Shown here one piece after another: positions 1 through 9,245 of a stretch of DNA of 64,000 bases. This stretch comes from JAHEJN01 sp963787285 (lineage in GTDB: Bacteria; Actinomycetota; Acidimicrobiia; Acidimicrobiales; JAHEJN01). The notes under the pieces were generated by a model. It was not told the origin of the DNA, made no database searches, and saw only the letters and a list, made by a program, of their open reading frames with translations. A program made the position numbers and the translations under genes. Where the stretch lies: NCBI GenBank assembly GCA_963787285.1, contig CAWBCM010000012.1, positions 62,001-126,000 on the forward strand, given 5' to 3'. Every line of letters begins with the position of its first letter. Position 1 is the first letter of the stretch.

Positions 1-1492
1 CTGGCCGACTTCGTCGACTTCTTCGTCATCGGCGACGGCGAGGAAGTCGTATCCGAGATCACCGAGGTCCTGCGTGAGTGGAAGGCCACGCCACGCTCCG
101 CCGGCGCCCGACTCGGGATGCTGCGCGACCTCGCCAAGGTTCCCGGCGTCTACGTGCCGGCCATGTACGAGGTGAGCTACGACGGCGAGCACATCGCCGA
201 GATCGCACCACGCTTCCCCGACATCCCCGAGCAGGTCGCCAAGCGCACCGTCGCCGATCTCGCCGAATGGCCCTACCCGAAGAACCAGCTCGTGCCGCTC
301 ACCGAGGTCGTCCACGACCGGCTCAACGTGGAAGTGTTCCGAGGGTGCACCCGCGGCTGCCGGTTCTGCCAGGCCGGCATGATCACGCGCCCGGTGCGCG
401 AGCGCCCCGCCGAACAGGTTCGCTCCATGGTCCAGAACGGTCTCCAGCGCACCGGCTACGACGAAGTTGCCCTCACGTCGCTTTCGACCGCCGACTTCAG
501 TGGTATCGGCGATGTCGTGGCCGACACGGTGAACGATCCGGTGAACTGCGGCCAGGTGTCGGTTTCACTGCCCAGCCTCCGCGTCGACGCCTTCACGGTC
601 GGGGTGGCCGCGGCAGCTCCAGAAGGCTCGCCGCACGGGCCTCACCTTCGCGCCCGAAGCCGGGACCTGGCGTATGCGACAGGTCATCAACAAGCTCATC
701 GCCGAGGAAGACCTGTACAGCGCCGTCGACTCGGCGTTCAGCCAGGGCTGGCGGCGCATGAAGCTCTATTTCCTCACCGGCCTGCCGACGGAGACCGATG
801 TCGACACGCTGGGCATCGCCGAGCTCGGCAAGAACTGCGTCGAGATCGGCAAGCGGTACAACAAGACGGCATCGGTCACGCTCTCGGTCGGTGGGTTCGT
901 GCCCAAGCCGTTCACCCCGTTCCAGTGGTTCGGCCAGAACACCGAAGCCGAGCTCTCCCGCAAGATCTACATGCTGCGCGATGAAGTGAAGAAGACCCGC
1001 GGCGTGCAGATGAAGTGGCACGATCCCAAGGCCACCCTCGCCGAGGGCATCGCCAGTCGAGGTGACCGTCGCATCGGGCGCGTCATCGAGGCCGTGTGGC
1101 GCCGCGGCGGCACGTTCCAGGAGTGGAGCGAGCACTTCCAGTACGACCTCTGGGTCGAGTGCATGGCCGAAGCCGGCCTCTCGATCGACTGGTACGTCTA
1201 CCGGCATCGCCGCGAAGACGAGATCCTGCCGTGGAGCCACATCTCGGCCGGCTTGCACCACGAGTTCCTCTGGCAGGAGTGGCAGGACGCCCTGGCCGAG
1301 GTCGGTCTCCCGGACTGCCGGTGGACCCCGTGCTACGACTGCGGCGCTTGCACCGGGTACAGCATCGAGCACATCGTCGCTTCGGCCACGCCCCCGGCCG
1401 GCGGAAGTCAGGGAACCGGGCAGGACCTGAGCCGAGGCGGCGCAGTGCCGGTCGAGCTGCTCGGTCGCAAGCCCGTCGGGGTGACTCCGTGA
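1..1492 (+). CDS. Radical SAM protein, TIGR03960-like (5'-truncated by window; one +1 frameshift)
   Basis: The reading frame is open from base 1, so the N-terminal part lies outside the window. A radical SAM [4Fe-4S] motif CxxxCxxC is visible in FRGCTRGCRFCQAGM, followed by a TIM-barrel-like body and a C-terminal CxxC region (CYDCGACTGYS). This matches the B12-binding-type radical SAM family TIGR03960, which is usually encoded next to a DUF2344 (TIGR03936) protein, as it is here with a GTGA overlap. The exact reaction is not established for this family. The frame changes by +1 at the GG run at 612-613; removing one G joins VDAFTVGVA to QLQKARRTGLTFAPEAG smoothly. The break is therefore probably a sequence error. 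Family call is confident, function is not. Confidence 0.85.
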
Positions 1493-2220
1493 ACCCGCCG
1501 CTTCAGCCCAAGATCCGGGTCCGCTACGCCAAGTACGGCAAGGTCCGCTTCACGAGCCATCGCGACATGGCTCGCGTCTGGGAACGCAATCTTCGCAAGA
1601 TCGGCTTCCCGGTTGCGTACTCCGAGGGGTTCTCGCCGCGGCCCAAGCTGTCGTTCGGGCTGGCCCTTCCCACCGGTGCCGAGTCCGACAGCGAGTATTT
1701 CGACATCACGGCCGATCCCGACTGGGACGCGACCGATCTCGATGAGCTGCCGATGCAGCTCAATGCGGTGCTGCCCTCGGGCATCAGCGTGCAAGCAGTG
1801 GCGGTTCTGCCCCCCGGCTCCGAATCGCTCCAGTCAGTGGTTACCAGCAGTACCTGGGCCATCGAGCTGCCCGACATCGAACCCGCCCAGGTGATGGCCT
1901 GGGTGTCACGGGTGCTCGATGCCGAGGAGCTCGTGGTCACGCGTGAACGCAAGGGCAAGCCCGTCACCGACGATCTTCGCCCCGAGATCTGTTCACTCGA
2001 AGCGACCGAGTTCGCCGCCGGCGTCCCCGGTCTTGTTGCCGAGCTGAGCACGGTCGGACGGGCGCTTCGGCCCTCCGAGCTGCTCACGGTGATCGAGCCC
2101 CATCTCCACTCGGGGCTCATCCGGCGACGTCAGCAATGGATCAGCGTCGATGGCGCCCGCAGTGAACCTCTCGCTGCCCGAGCGGCCGTCGACCACCGCA
2201 CCCCTGTGGGTGTGCGATGA
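1489..2220 (+). CDS. DUF2344 / TIGR03936 family protein
   Basis: This 243-residue protein starts at a GTG that overlaps the TGA of the radical SAM gene, so the two are probably translationally coupled. The N-terminus (IRVRYAKYGKVRFTSHRD) and the segment GFSPRPKLSFGLALPTG are hallmarks of TIGR03936, a family of unknown biochemical role that almost always accompanies the TIGR03960 radical SAM protein in actinobacteria. The pair often sits directly upstream of RNase E/G and ribosomal proteins L21 and L27, as here, which hints at a link with RNA or ribosome metabolism. That link is inference from gene order. No membrane segment or signal peptide is seen. Confidence 0.85.
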   Translation: MNPPLQPKIRVRYAKYGKVRFTSHRDMARVWERNLRKIGFPVAYSEGFSPRPKLSFGLALPTGAESDSEYFDITADPDWDATDLDELPMQLNAVLPSGISVQAVAVLPPGSESLQSVVTSSTWAIELPDIEPAQVMAWVSRVLDAEELVVTRERKGKPVTDDLRPEICSLEATEFAAGVPGLVAELSTVGRALRPSELLTVIEPHLHSGLIRRRQQWISVDGARSEPLAARAAVDHRTPVGVR

Positions 2221-2235
2221 GAAGGGATCAAACCT

Positions 2236-3927
2236 ATGTCCGAATCCCTGGCCACCGGCCAGAACGACAACGAGGGCCCCGCCGGCTCCCGGAAGCCCAA
2301 GATCGGCGACTCGCGGCCCGCACCGGCTCCCGCGGCGTCTGAACCGTCGAGCGACGGCCAGCGATCCGATCGCAGCACGTCGAGCGACGGCTCGGGCGGT
2401 GACGGTTCCGGTGGAGGCTCCGGCCGACGTCGCCGCCGACGCGGTGGCCGAGGCCGGGGCGGCGGTGGCCGCGGAAACCAGAGCCAAACCGCCGGCGGTG
2501 GCAACCGCGGTGGGCGGAGCGGACAGCAGAAGGGTGGCGACCGCCAACGCAACTCGCCGACGCCGATCGAGGCCATGACCGCCGACGGTCCCGCCGTCGA
2601 GCTCGACGACGAAGCCATGGCTCGGCGCAAGGGCCGCGAGCGGCAGGGCAAGCCCATCGGCCGCTACACCATGGTGGTCAGCGTTCGCGAGTCGGCCACC
2701 CAGATCGCCGTCCTCGAGGGCCGCAACCTCATCGAGCACTACGTGTCGCTGCCGGCTGACGACGTCAACCAGATCCACGGCAACATCTACCTCGGTCGGG
2801 TGCAGAACGTCCTGCCAGGTATGGAGGCGGCGTTCATCGACATCGCCACGCCCAAGAACGCGGTGCTGTACCGCAGCGACGTGCAGTACGACAAGGACGA
2901 CATCGAGGGCGGGGGTCAGCCCCGCATCGAACAGGTTCTGAAGAACAAGCAGATGATCGTCTGCCAGGTGACGAAGAACCCGATCGCGCACAAGGGGGCT
3001 CGCCTCACCCAGGAGGTCTCGCTGCCGGGGCGTTTCGTGGTCCTCGTGCCGAACTCCACGACCTACGGGATCTCCAAGCGACTGCCCGACGTCGAGCGGA
3101 AGCGGCTGCGCAAGATCCTCGACCGGGTGAAGCCGAAGAAGCACGGCATCATCGTGCGCACGGCGGCCGAGAACGTCACCACCGAGGAGATCGAGGCCGA
3201 CGTCCTGCGCCTGGCGCGCCAGTGGGACCAGATCGAGGCGCTCGCCGCCAAGACGAAGGGTCCGGCCCTGCTGTACCGCGAACCCGACATGGCGTTGCGG
3301 GTCATCCGCGAGGAGTTCAACAAGGACTACCGCGGGGTGATCATCGACGATCCCGCGCTCTTCGAGGAGGTCAAGGGTTACGTGTCGGCCATCACCCCGG
3401 CGCTGGCCGACCGGGTCGAGCTCTACGACACGAACCGGGAGAACCTCTCGTTGTTCGAGCGTCACCACGTGTACGACCAGCTGGTGAAGGCACTCGATCG
3501 CAAGGTGTGGTTGCCGGGTGGGGGCTCGCTCATCATCGAGCAGACCGAGGCGCTCACCGTGATCGACGTCAACACCGGCAAGAACGTCGGCCGGTCGAGT
3601 CTCGAGGAGACCGTGTACCGCAACAACCTCGAAGCGGCGCGCGAGATCGCTCGCCAGCTCCGCCTCCGCGACATCGGCGGGATCATCGTGATCGACTACG
3701 TCGACATGGAGGTCAAGGCGCACCGTGAAGACGTGATGAAGGTGTTCCGCGATGCGCTCGCACGCGACAAGACCCGCACCCAGGTGTACGACATCTCCGA
3801 TCTGGGTTTGGTGGAGATGACCCGCAAGCGGATCGGTGAGGGTTTGATCGAGTCGGTCTCGACGCTGTGCCAGACCTGCGAGGGTCGCGGCTTCGTGATC
3901 GACGAGAAGTTGGTCGAGAAGCTGTGA
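2236..3927 (+). CDS. rne: Ribonuclease E/G family endoribonuclease
   Basis: This 563-residue RNase E/G processes and degrades RNA in the cytoplasm. The start ATG is preceded by GAAGGGA. Residues 1 to about 130 are disordered, rich in Gly, Arg and Ser with an RGG-like stretch, and may bind RNA. An S1-like domain follows, then the catalytic core with the metal-binding aspartates in VIDVNTGKNVG and IIVIDYVDM, and a zinc-link CxxC (LCQTCEGRG) near the C-terminus. The protein lacks the long C-terminal scaffold of E. coli RNase E, so it resembles compact actinobacterial Rne or Rng. It lies 15 bp after the DUF2344 gene and just upstream of rplU and rpmA. Confidence 0.93.
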   Translation: MSESLATGQNDNEGPAGSRKPKIGDSRPAPAPAASEPSSDGQRSDRSTSSDGSGGDGSGGGSGRRRRRRGGRGRGGGGRGNQSQTAGGGNRGGRSGQQKGGDRQRNSPTPIEAMTADGPAVELDDEAMARRKGRERQGKPIGRYTMVVSVRESATQIAVLEGRNLIEHYVSLPADDVNQIHGNIYLGRVQNVLPGMEAAFIDIATPKNAVLYRSDVQYDKDDIEGGGQPRIEQVLKNKQMIVCQVTKNPIAHKGARLTQEVSLPGRFVVLVPNSTTYGISKRLPDVERKRLRKILDRVKPKKHGIIVRTAAENVTTEEIEADVLRLARQWDQIEALAAKTKGPALLYREPDMALRVIREEFNKDYRGVIIDDPALFEEVKGYVSAITPALADRVELYDTNRENLSLFERHHVYDQLVKALDRKVWLPGGGSLIIEQTEALTVIDVNTGKNVGRSSLEETVYRNNLEAAREIARQLRLRDIGGIIVIDYVDMEVKAHREDVMKVFRDALARDKTRTQVYDISDLGLVEMTRKRIGEGLIESVSTLCQTCEGRGFVIDEKLVEKL

Positions 3928-3949
3928 CCGCCCGGTTGGGCTCGGTCAC
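3924..3949 (+). terminator. Hairpin overlapping the rne stop codon
   Basis: GTGACCG (3924-3930) pairs with CGGTCAC (3943-3949), and an inner CCC/GGG stem extends it. The TGA stop of rne lies inside the left arm. No T-run follows, so it may be a weak terminator, an mRNA-stabilising hairpin or part of a leader in front of rplU. Confidence 0.4.
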
Positions 3950-3973
3950 TTCCGCCGCTAGCTTGGTACAGCT

Positions 3974-4282
3974 ATGTACGCAGTAATCACCACCGGTGGC
4001 AAGCAGTATCGCGTCGTCGAAGGCGAGACCCTCGAGGTCGATCGTCTCGGCGAAACCGGCACCGAGCTCGAGTTCACTCCTCTGCTCGTTGCCGACGGCG
4101 ATGACGTCTTCGCCACGCCCGACAAGCTCTCGGGCGCCAAGGTCACAGCCACGGTTGTCGATCAGACCAAGGGTCCGAAGATCAACGGATTCACCTACAA
4201 GAACAAGTCGAACCAGCGCAAGCGGTGGGGACACCGCTCGCAGCTGGCGGTGATCGAGATCACCGGTATCTCGAAGGGATAA
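3974..4282 (+). CDS. rplU: 50S ribosomal protein L21
   Basis: This 102-residue protein has the L21 start MYAVITTGGKQYRV and the C-terminal KRWGHRSQLAVIEI region. It is full length for the family. L21 binds 23S rRNA in the large subunit. The gene lies 46 bp after rne and 3 bp before rpmA, the standard L21-L27 pair, so both are probably made from one transcript. Confidence 0.98.
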   Translation: MYAVITTGGKQYRVVEGETLEVDRLGETGTELEFTPLLVADGDDVFATPDKLSGAKVTATVVDQTKGPKINGFTYKNKSNQRKRWGHRSQLAVIEITGISKG

Positions 4283-4285
4283 TCC

Positions 4286-4537
4286 ATGTCGAAGACCAAA
4301 GGTGGCGGTTCGACCCGCAACGGGCGCGACTCGAACTCCCAGCGCCTCGGCGTGAAGGTGTTCGACGGCACCGCCGTGCACGCCGGCACCATCATCGTGC
4401 GCCAGCGCGGCACGCGCTTTCATCCCGGCGAGAACGTGGGCAAGGGCGGCGACGACACGCTGTTCGCGACCGCCAACGGCAAGGTCAAGTTCGGCCAGCG
4501 TCACGGACGCAAGCTCGTCGACATCATTCCCGACTGA
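4286..4537 (+). CDS. rpmA: 50S ribosomal protein L27
   Basis: This 83-residue protein has the L27 signature: a basic N-terminus (MSKTKGGGSTRNGRDS), then VKVFDGTAVHAGTIIVRQRG and FHPGENVGKGGDDTLFA. The N-terminal arm of L27 reaches the peptidyl transferase centre. There is no Firmicutes-type N-terminal pre-sequence, as expected in actinobacteria. In many actinobacteria obg follows rpmA directly. Here a VOC gene and a reverse-strand molybdenum enzyme operon are inserted between rpmA and obg at 8.0 kb. Confidence 0.98.
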   Translation: MSKTKGGGSTRNGRDSNSQRLGVKVFDGTAVHAGTIIVRQRGTRFHPGENVGKGGDDTLFATANGKVKFGQRHGRKLVDIIPD

Positions 4538-4582
4538 AGCTCTTCTCGACCCCGCCAGCCGGCCGGGTCGATCACGCACGTG

Positions 4583-4603
4583 GCCGCAGCCCAGCGCTGC
4601 GGC
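4583..4603 (+). terminator. Candidate terminator after rpmA
   Basis: A perfect 8-bp stem, GCCGCAGC / GCTGCGGC, with a 5-nt loop, lies 45 bp after the L27 stop codon. Only a weak T-rich tail follows (TTCGTCGCGTTTG). It is the most plausible end of the rne-rplU-rpmA transcript. Confidence 0.45.
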
Positions 4604-4713
4604 TTCGTCGCGTTTGCCCGACCCGCCCCGCCGCCCCCTCCGGGCGAAATCTTCACAACGACTAGCGGAAGCCGCTATCGAACGTGGGGATTTCGGTGGG
4701 TAGAGTCGAGCCC

Positions 4714-5139
4714 ATGCCTGCCATCACCGGGATCTCCCACGTCGACCTGAGTGTCACCGACATCGAGGCCAGCGAGGCCTGGTACCGAGAGCTGTTCGGC
4801 GCGGTGCCGCTGTTCGGCGGGCGCAGCCACGATCACGACCTCGAGGTGCGCTACATCATCGAGCCGAGCTCCGGCGTGGTCATCGGTCTCGAACAACACG
4901 ATGCCAACGACGGCTCGGCCTTCGACGAACGACGCGTCGGCCTCGATCACCTGGCATTCAACGTTGCGTCGCGGGAGGAGCTCGAGGCCTGGGTCGCCCG
5001 GCTCGATGAGCTCGGCATCACCCACTCGGGCATCACCGAGGAGGATCCGTGGGACGTGCTGGTGCTGCGCGACCCCGACAACATCCAGCTCGAGCTCTTC
5101 CTCCTCAAGGCCGATCCGGCCGACCTGCTCCCCGGCTGA
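4714..5139 (+). CDS. VOC (glyoxalase/bleomycin-resistance) family protein
   Basis: This 141-residue protein has the vicinal-oxygen-chelate fold pattern: ISHVDLSVTDIEASEAWYRELFG at the N-terminus with the first metal-ligand histidine, a second half beginning GLDHLAFNVASREEL, and a final DPDNIQLELF with the usual glutamate ligand. Such proteins are metal-dependent lyases, dioxygenases or isomerases; the substrate cannot be told from the sequence. The ATG at 4714 was chosen because homology begins there; an upstream in-frame start at 4684 would add ten unconserved residues. The gene converges on the HxlR regulator with a 3-bp gap. Confidence 0.85.
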   Translation: MPAITGISHVDLSVTDIEASEAWYRELFGAVPLFGGRSHDHDLEVRYIIEPSSGVVIGLEQHDANDGSAFDERRVGLDHLAFNVASREELEAWVARLDELGITHSGITEEDPWDVLVLRDPDNIQLELFLLKADPADLLPG

Positions 5140-5142
5140 TCG

Positions 5143-5604
5143 TCACGGGTTGGGTCGGCTCGGAGCTCGGCCCATTCGAATCGACCGGATGTCGAGGCGT
5201 TCGCCGGTGACCTCGTCGACCACAACGGGTTGGACGACCTCGCCGGTCGTGCGCGAGCGGAGGGCGATGACGGGGCCCTCGCCCTCGGGCCAGCACCAGT
5301 CGCTGCCCCAGCGCCACATGGCGGCGAGCACGTCCCACAACGCCCGCCCCTTGTCGGTCAGGCGGTACTCGTGGCGCACCGGGTTGTCCTGGTAGCGCTC
5401 CTTGCGCAGCACTCCCTCGTCACACAGGCGAGTGAGGCGAGCACTGAGCACGGCCTTGGGGATGGAGAGGTTGGCCTCGAAGTCGGCGAAGCGACGGGTG
5501 CCGGTGAACGCTTCGCGCAACACCAGTGGCGTCCACCAGTCGGCGAGGAGGTCGGTGGCGCGGGCGATCGGGCAGTGAGCGTCGTCGAAGCGGGTGCGGC
5601 GCAT
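5143..5604 (-). CDS. HxlR-family winged-helix transcriptional regulator
   Basis: This 153-residue regulator has the HxlR core: CPIARATDLLADWWTPLVL, then GTRRFADFEANL and IPKAVLSARLTRLCDEGVL, where the recognition helix lies. HxlR proteins bind DNA as dimers and often respond to redox stress or aldehydes. The ATG at 5604 lies 1 bp after the stop codon of the molybdopterin oxidoreductase, so the two genes form an operon. The regulator may control that operon, but no operator was identified. A conserved N-terminal cysteine (DDAHCPI) is present, a common redox-sensing position in this family. Confidence 0.88.
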   Translation of the reverse strand: MRRTRFDDAHCPIARATDLLADWWTPLVLREAFTGTRRFADFEANLSIPKAVLSARLTRLCDEGVLRKERYQDNPVRHEYRLTDKGRALWDVLAAMWRWGSDWCWPEGEGPVIALRSRTTGEVVQPVVVDEVTGERLDIRSIRMGRAPSRPNP

Positions 5605-5605
5605 C

Positions 5606-7906
5606 TCAGCCCGCCACGGACTCGACCCGCGCCCGCACGTGCTTGTGATGAGGCGTCCCCGCGAACCAATCGCGATCACCCGTCGAGGTGAGCTCGTTCG
5701 GCGCAACGCCCACGGCATCGTCGGAGCCGTCGTGACCGAGCCCGAACCCGTTGGGCAACGACACGTGGCCCGGCAGGAGCGTGTCGGTCACTTCCACGAC
5801 GGTGACGGCACTGCCCGCTCGGGTGATGATCCGGGCTCGGTCTCCGTCGCTGAGACCCAGGCCCGATGCATCGGTCGAGGAGATCCGCAGAGCACCCTGG
5901 CGGTCCTTCTTCCTCCAGGCCGGATCGCGGTAGATCGTGTTCGCCGTGGACGAGCGCCGCTCGCCGGCCGACAGTACGAGGGGGTACTCGGTGTCGGCGG
6001 CCAGCGGGGCGGGCTCGTCGGCCAGGCCGTCGAGCTCCTCGAGGAGCACGTCGATGGCCAGGCGGATGCGGCCGTCGTCGGTGCGGAGCCGGGCGAAGGT
6101 CTCCGGGTAGTCGTCGACGGTGAAGGTGACACCCGACGGGTTGGCCAGGATGTGATCGAACAGGGCATCACCGAGCGACTCGCCGTCGATGCCCGCCCGC
6201 CTCACTGCATCGGGGTACGAGCCGGCGCAGAGGTGAGCCAGACCCCACACAGCGGCCGCGCCCTGGGCGTCGACTCCGTCGGGGGTGGCGAGGGTGGGGC
6301 CGAGCGTCTCGTAGAGAATGACCGGCGCCAGCTTCGACAGATCGGGCCGCTCGACCGCCATGGTGAAGAACGCCTCGAGGAACGCCTGGCGACCCTCGGC
6401 CGCCGCGTGGTGCAGGGGAGTGAGGTCGTCGTCGGTGTAGGCGCCGAGGGCCCGACACAGGTCGGTGTGGATGTCGGCTTCGGGGCGGGTGCCGGCAAGG
6501 GGCTCGAACACCGGTCGACGAAGCTGGAAGAAGTTGGCGGGAAACTCCAGATTGAAGAACGTGCACTCCCACTTCTCGAACTGCGACGAGGCCGGCAGCA
6601 CGTAGTCGGCCTGGCGGGCGGTTTCGGTGAGGGCGACGTCGATCACCACCACGAGGTCGAGCGCGGCCATCGCGGCGCGCATCCGGCTGCTGTTGGCCAG
6701 CGAGTGCACCGGATTGCCCGACTCGACGAGCATCGCTCGGAACCGATCGGGGTGATCGGTCAGTATCTCGTCGGGAATGACGTTGCAGGGCACCAGCCCG
6801 GTGACGAGTCGATGGCCGGTGACCGGCGTGACCGGCTCGGTGCGCGGCCGGTCGGGTCGGGGGCCGCCGCCGGCGGCTCCCTTGGCACCGAGAGAGGCGA
6901 ACCGCGAGTGCAGGTTCATGCCGCCCTTCACCCCGAAGTTGCCGGTCAACAGGACCAGCAGCTTCTCGAGGTAGCTGTTGAGCGTCGAGTGCGGTGCCTG
7001 CTGGATCCCGAGGTCTTCGAAGATCGACACACCGCCTTCGGCGGTACCCAGACGGTGCGCCACCTCGCGTACCTGTGCCTCCGGCACCCCGGCCTTCGCG
7101 CACGACGCCGCGATGTCGACCCGTCTCAGGTGATCGACGAGCTCGTCGAGCTGGTTGGCGTGGGCGCGGAGCCAGTGGTGATTCAGCAGGTCGTCGTCGA
7201 CCAGCACGGCCAGGAGGGCAGCGAGCAGGTGGGCGTCGCCGCCGGGTGAGGGTCGCAGATGGATGTCGGCCAGCTCGGCCGATTCACTGAGCCGCGGATC
7301 GACGACGATGAGCGTGCGATTCGGGTCGTTGGCCATGGCCTTGAGCACGCGCCGCGCCTGAGGGAAGCCGTGGGACTGCCACGGGTTCTTGCCCCAGAAG
7401 ACGGCGACCTCGGCGTGGTGGTAGTCACCGGTGGTGTGACAGCTCGACCGGCCGAACAACTGCCCGTCGACCCAGAACTCGCCCGTCTTCTCCTGGGCGA
7501 GTGCGTTCGAGGTGTAACGGATGCCCAGCGCCGACCGGGTGGCCGAGCCGTAGGCGCCGCCACCGAGGTGGTTACCCTGCCCGCCGCCGCCGTAGAAGAG
7601 GATCTTGTCGCCTCCATGGGTGTCGACAACGTCGCGGAAGCGATCGGCGACCTCGGCGATCGCGGTGTCCCAGTCGATGGCCTCGAAGGTGCCGTCGGCC
7701 CTTCGTCGGAGCGGCGAGGTGAGGCGGTGGCGGCCGTTCTGGTAATGGTCGAGACGCAAGGCCTTCTCGCAGGTGTAGCCCTCCGAGCCGGGGTGGGCCT
7801 TGTCGCCGCGCACCCGCGTGATGGTGAGTCCGTCGGTGCGCATCTCGATGCCGCAGTTGATCGAACAGAGGATGCAGGCGGTGGGGTGCCAGGTGTCGTC
7901 GCTCAT
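5606..7906 (-). CDS. Molybdopterin-dependent oxidoreductase (DMSO-reductase superfamily)
   Basis: This 766-residue enzyme begins with a [4Fe-4S] motif at Cys11, Cys14, Cys18 and Cys46, followed by molybdopterin-binding domains (WGKNPWQSHGFPQ, GGMNLHSRF) and a C-terminal dinucleotide-binding domain (RRSSTANTIYRDPAW, ISSTDASGLGLSDGDRARI). No twin-arginine signal is seen, so it is probably cytoplasmic. The start ATG has GGAAGG upstream; the frame stays open beyond it only as antisense to obg. The substrate is unknown. The overall look is of the formate dehydrogenase-like or nitrate reductase-like oxidoreductases that occur alone without obvious partner subunits. It is followed by the HxlR gene and lies divergent from obg. 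Confidence 0.88.
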   Translation of the reverse strand: MSDDTWHPTACILCSINCGIEMRTDGLTITRVRGDKAHPGSEGYTCEKALRLDHYQNGRHRLTSPLRRRADGTFEAIDWDTAIAEVADRFRDVVDTHGGDKILFYGGGGQGNHLGGGAYGSATRSALGIRYTSNALAQEKTGEFWVDGQLFGRSSCHTTGDYHHAEVAVFWGKNPWQSHGFPQARRVLKAMANDPNRTLIVVDPRLSESAELADIHLRPSPGGDAHLLAALLAVLVDDDLLNHHWLRAHANQLDELVDHLRRVDIAASCAKAGVPEAQVREVAHRLGTAEGGVSIFEDLGIQQAPHSTLNSYLEKLLVLLTGNFGVKGGMNLHSRFASLGAKGAAGGGPRPDRPRTEPVTPVTGHRLVTGLVPCNVIPDEILTDHPDRFRAMLVESGNPVHSLANSSRMRAAMAALDLVVVIDVALTETARQADYVLPASSQFEKWECTFFNLEFPANFFQLRRPVFEPLAGTRPEADIHTDLCRALGAYTDDDLTPLHHAAAEGRQAFLEAFFTMAVERPDLSKLAPVILYETLGPTLATPDGVDAQGAAAVWGLAHLCAGSYPDAVRRAGIDGESLGDALFDHILANPSGVTFTVDDYPETFARLRTDDGRIRLAIDVLLEELDGLADEPAPLAADTEYPLVLSAGERRSSTANTIYRDPAWRKKDRQGALRISSTDASGLGLSDGDRARIITRAGSAVTVVEVTDTLLPGHVSLPNGFGLGHDGSDDAVGVAPNELTSTGDRDWFAGTPHHKHVRARVESVAG

Positions 7907-7999
7907 CGGTGGGCCTTCCGCAGTCGGTTCAACAAGCGAACCTAGTCGGGTCAGTCCTCGGTGTCCACTGCTCGGTGAGCCCGGCCGTAGCCTGTGCGG

Positions 8000-9245
8000 A
8001 TGTCCCAGTTCGTCGACGACTGCAATCTCAACGTGCGCGGTGGCGACGGCGGCGCGGGCTGCGTGTCGTTTCGTCGCGAGGCGCACACGCCCAAAGGCGG
8101 GCCCGACGGCGGCGATGGGGGCAAGGGTGGCGACGTCTGGATGGTGGCCGACCACAACGTGGCCTCGCTCCTGGCGTTTCGCGATCATCCGCATCGCCGA
8201 GCGGGCAGCGGCGCCCACGGCAGCGGCAAGCGCAAGCACGGCTCCTCCGGCGACGACCTGGTCATCTCGGTGCCGGAGGGAACCACGGTGCGCGACTTCG
8301 ACGGCAACCTGCTGGCCGATCTCACCAGCAACGGCGACCGCTGGCTGGCGGCCCGGGGTGGCCAGGGCGGCAAGGGCAACGCCCGCTTCCTGTCGAACCG
8401 TCGACGGGCCCCGGACTTCGCCGAACAGGGCGAGGAGGGCGAGGAGCAGTGGCTCCGCCTCGAGCTCAAGCTGCTGGCCGACGTCGCGCTGATCGGCTTC
8501 CCCAACGCGGGCAAGAGCACGCTCATCTCCCGAATCTCGGCGGCCAAACCCAAGATCGCCGACTACCCCTTCACCACCCTCGAACCGAACCTCGGCGTGG
8601 TGCGGGTCGACGACCAGACCGAGATCGTCGTCGCCGACATCCCCGGACTCATCGAGGGAGCCAGTGAAGGCCGCGGGCTCGGCCACCAGTTCCTGCGCCA
8701 CGTCGAACGCGCCAGGGTGCTCTGCGTGCTGCTCGACCTGGCGTCGGTCGACGAGCGGTTGCCCCAGGATCAGCTCGACGTCCTGCTCCACGAGCTGGGC
8801 TCGTATCGCCCCGAGCTGCTCACCCGACCCACGCGTCGTGGTGGGTTCGAAGGCCGAGGTCGCCGAGCTCGAGGTACCCGAGGGCGCCTTCCCGATCTCG
8901 TCGATGACCGGCGAGGGTCTCGACGTCCTGGTCGGTCGCCTCGCCGTGTTGGTCACCGAGGCCCGCACGGCGGAGCCCGCACGGGTCTCACGGGTGGTTC
9001 ACCGCCCGGAGGCGACCGGCGTGAGTATCGAGCGGGTCGACGATGTGCTCGTCGTGCACGGACGGGCGGCGCACCGAGCGGTGGCCCTGTCGGACATCAC
9101 CACTCCCAACGCCATGGAGTACGTGCGCGATCGGCTCACGTCGCTCGGCGTCGACAAGGCGCTCCGGCGGGCGGGTGCCCGCCAGGGCGACACCGTCCAG
9201 ATCGGCTCGGTGGAGTTCGAGTACGAGGAGGACCTGCTCGCATGA
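8000..9245 (+). CDS. obg: GTPase Obg/CgtA (one +1 frameshift)
   Basis: Obg is an essential ribosome-associated GTPase acting in 50S assembly and stress control. The glycine-rich Obg fold is clear (MSQFVDDCNLNVRGGDGGAG and GGKGGDVW). The G domain follows with GFPNAGKST (G1), DYPFTTLEPNLG (switch I) and DIPGLIEGA (G3), and there is a C-terminal OCT domain. The frame shifts by +1 at the CCC run 8828-8830; with one C fewer, LLTRP continues as RVVVGSKAEVAELEVP. The break lies between G3 and G5 of an essential gene, so error is more likely than loss. ATG at 8000 is preferred to the GTG at 7994. The stop overlaps the proB ATG. Confidence 0.93.

Noticed and set aside
1993..3723. Minus-strand open frame of 576 codons
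   Set aside because: It is antisense to RNase E/G, whose own frame shows all catalytic motifs.
8820..8835. Programmed +1 frameshift in obg
   Set aside because: No known obg uses one, there is no slippery context, and the same kind of single-base extension appears in many unrelated genes here.
7907..8968. N-terminal extension of the molybdopterin enzyme
   Set aside because: The frame stays open upstream of the ATG only as antisense to obg; the [4Fe-4S] motif starts right after the ATG at 7906, which has a ribosome site.
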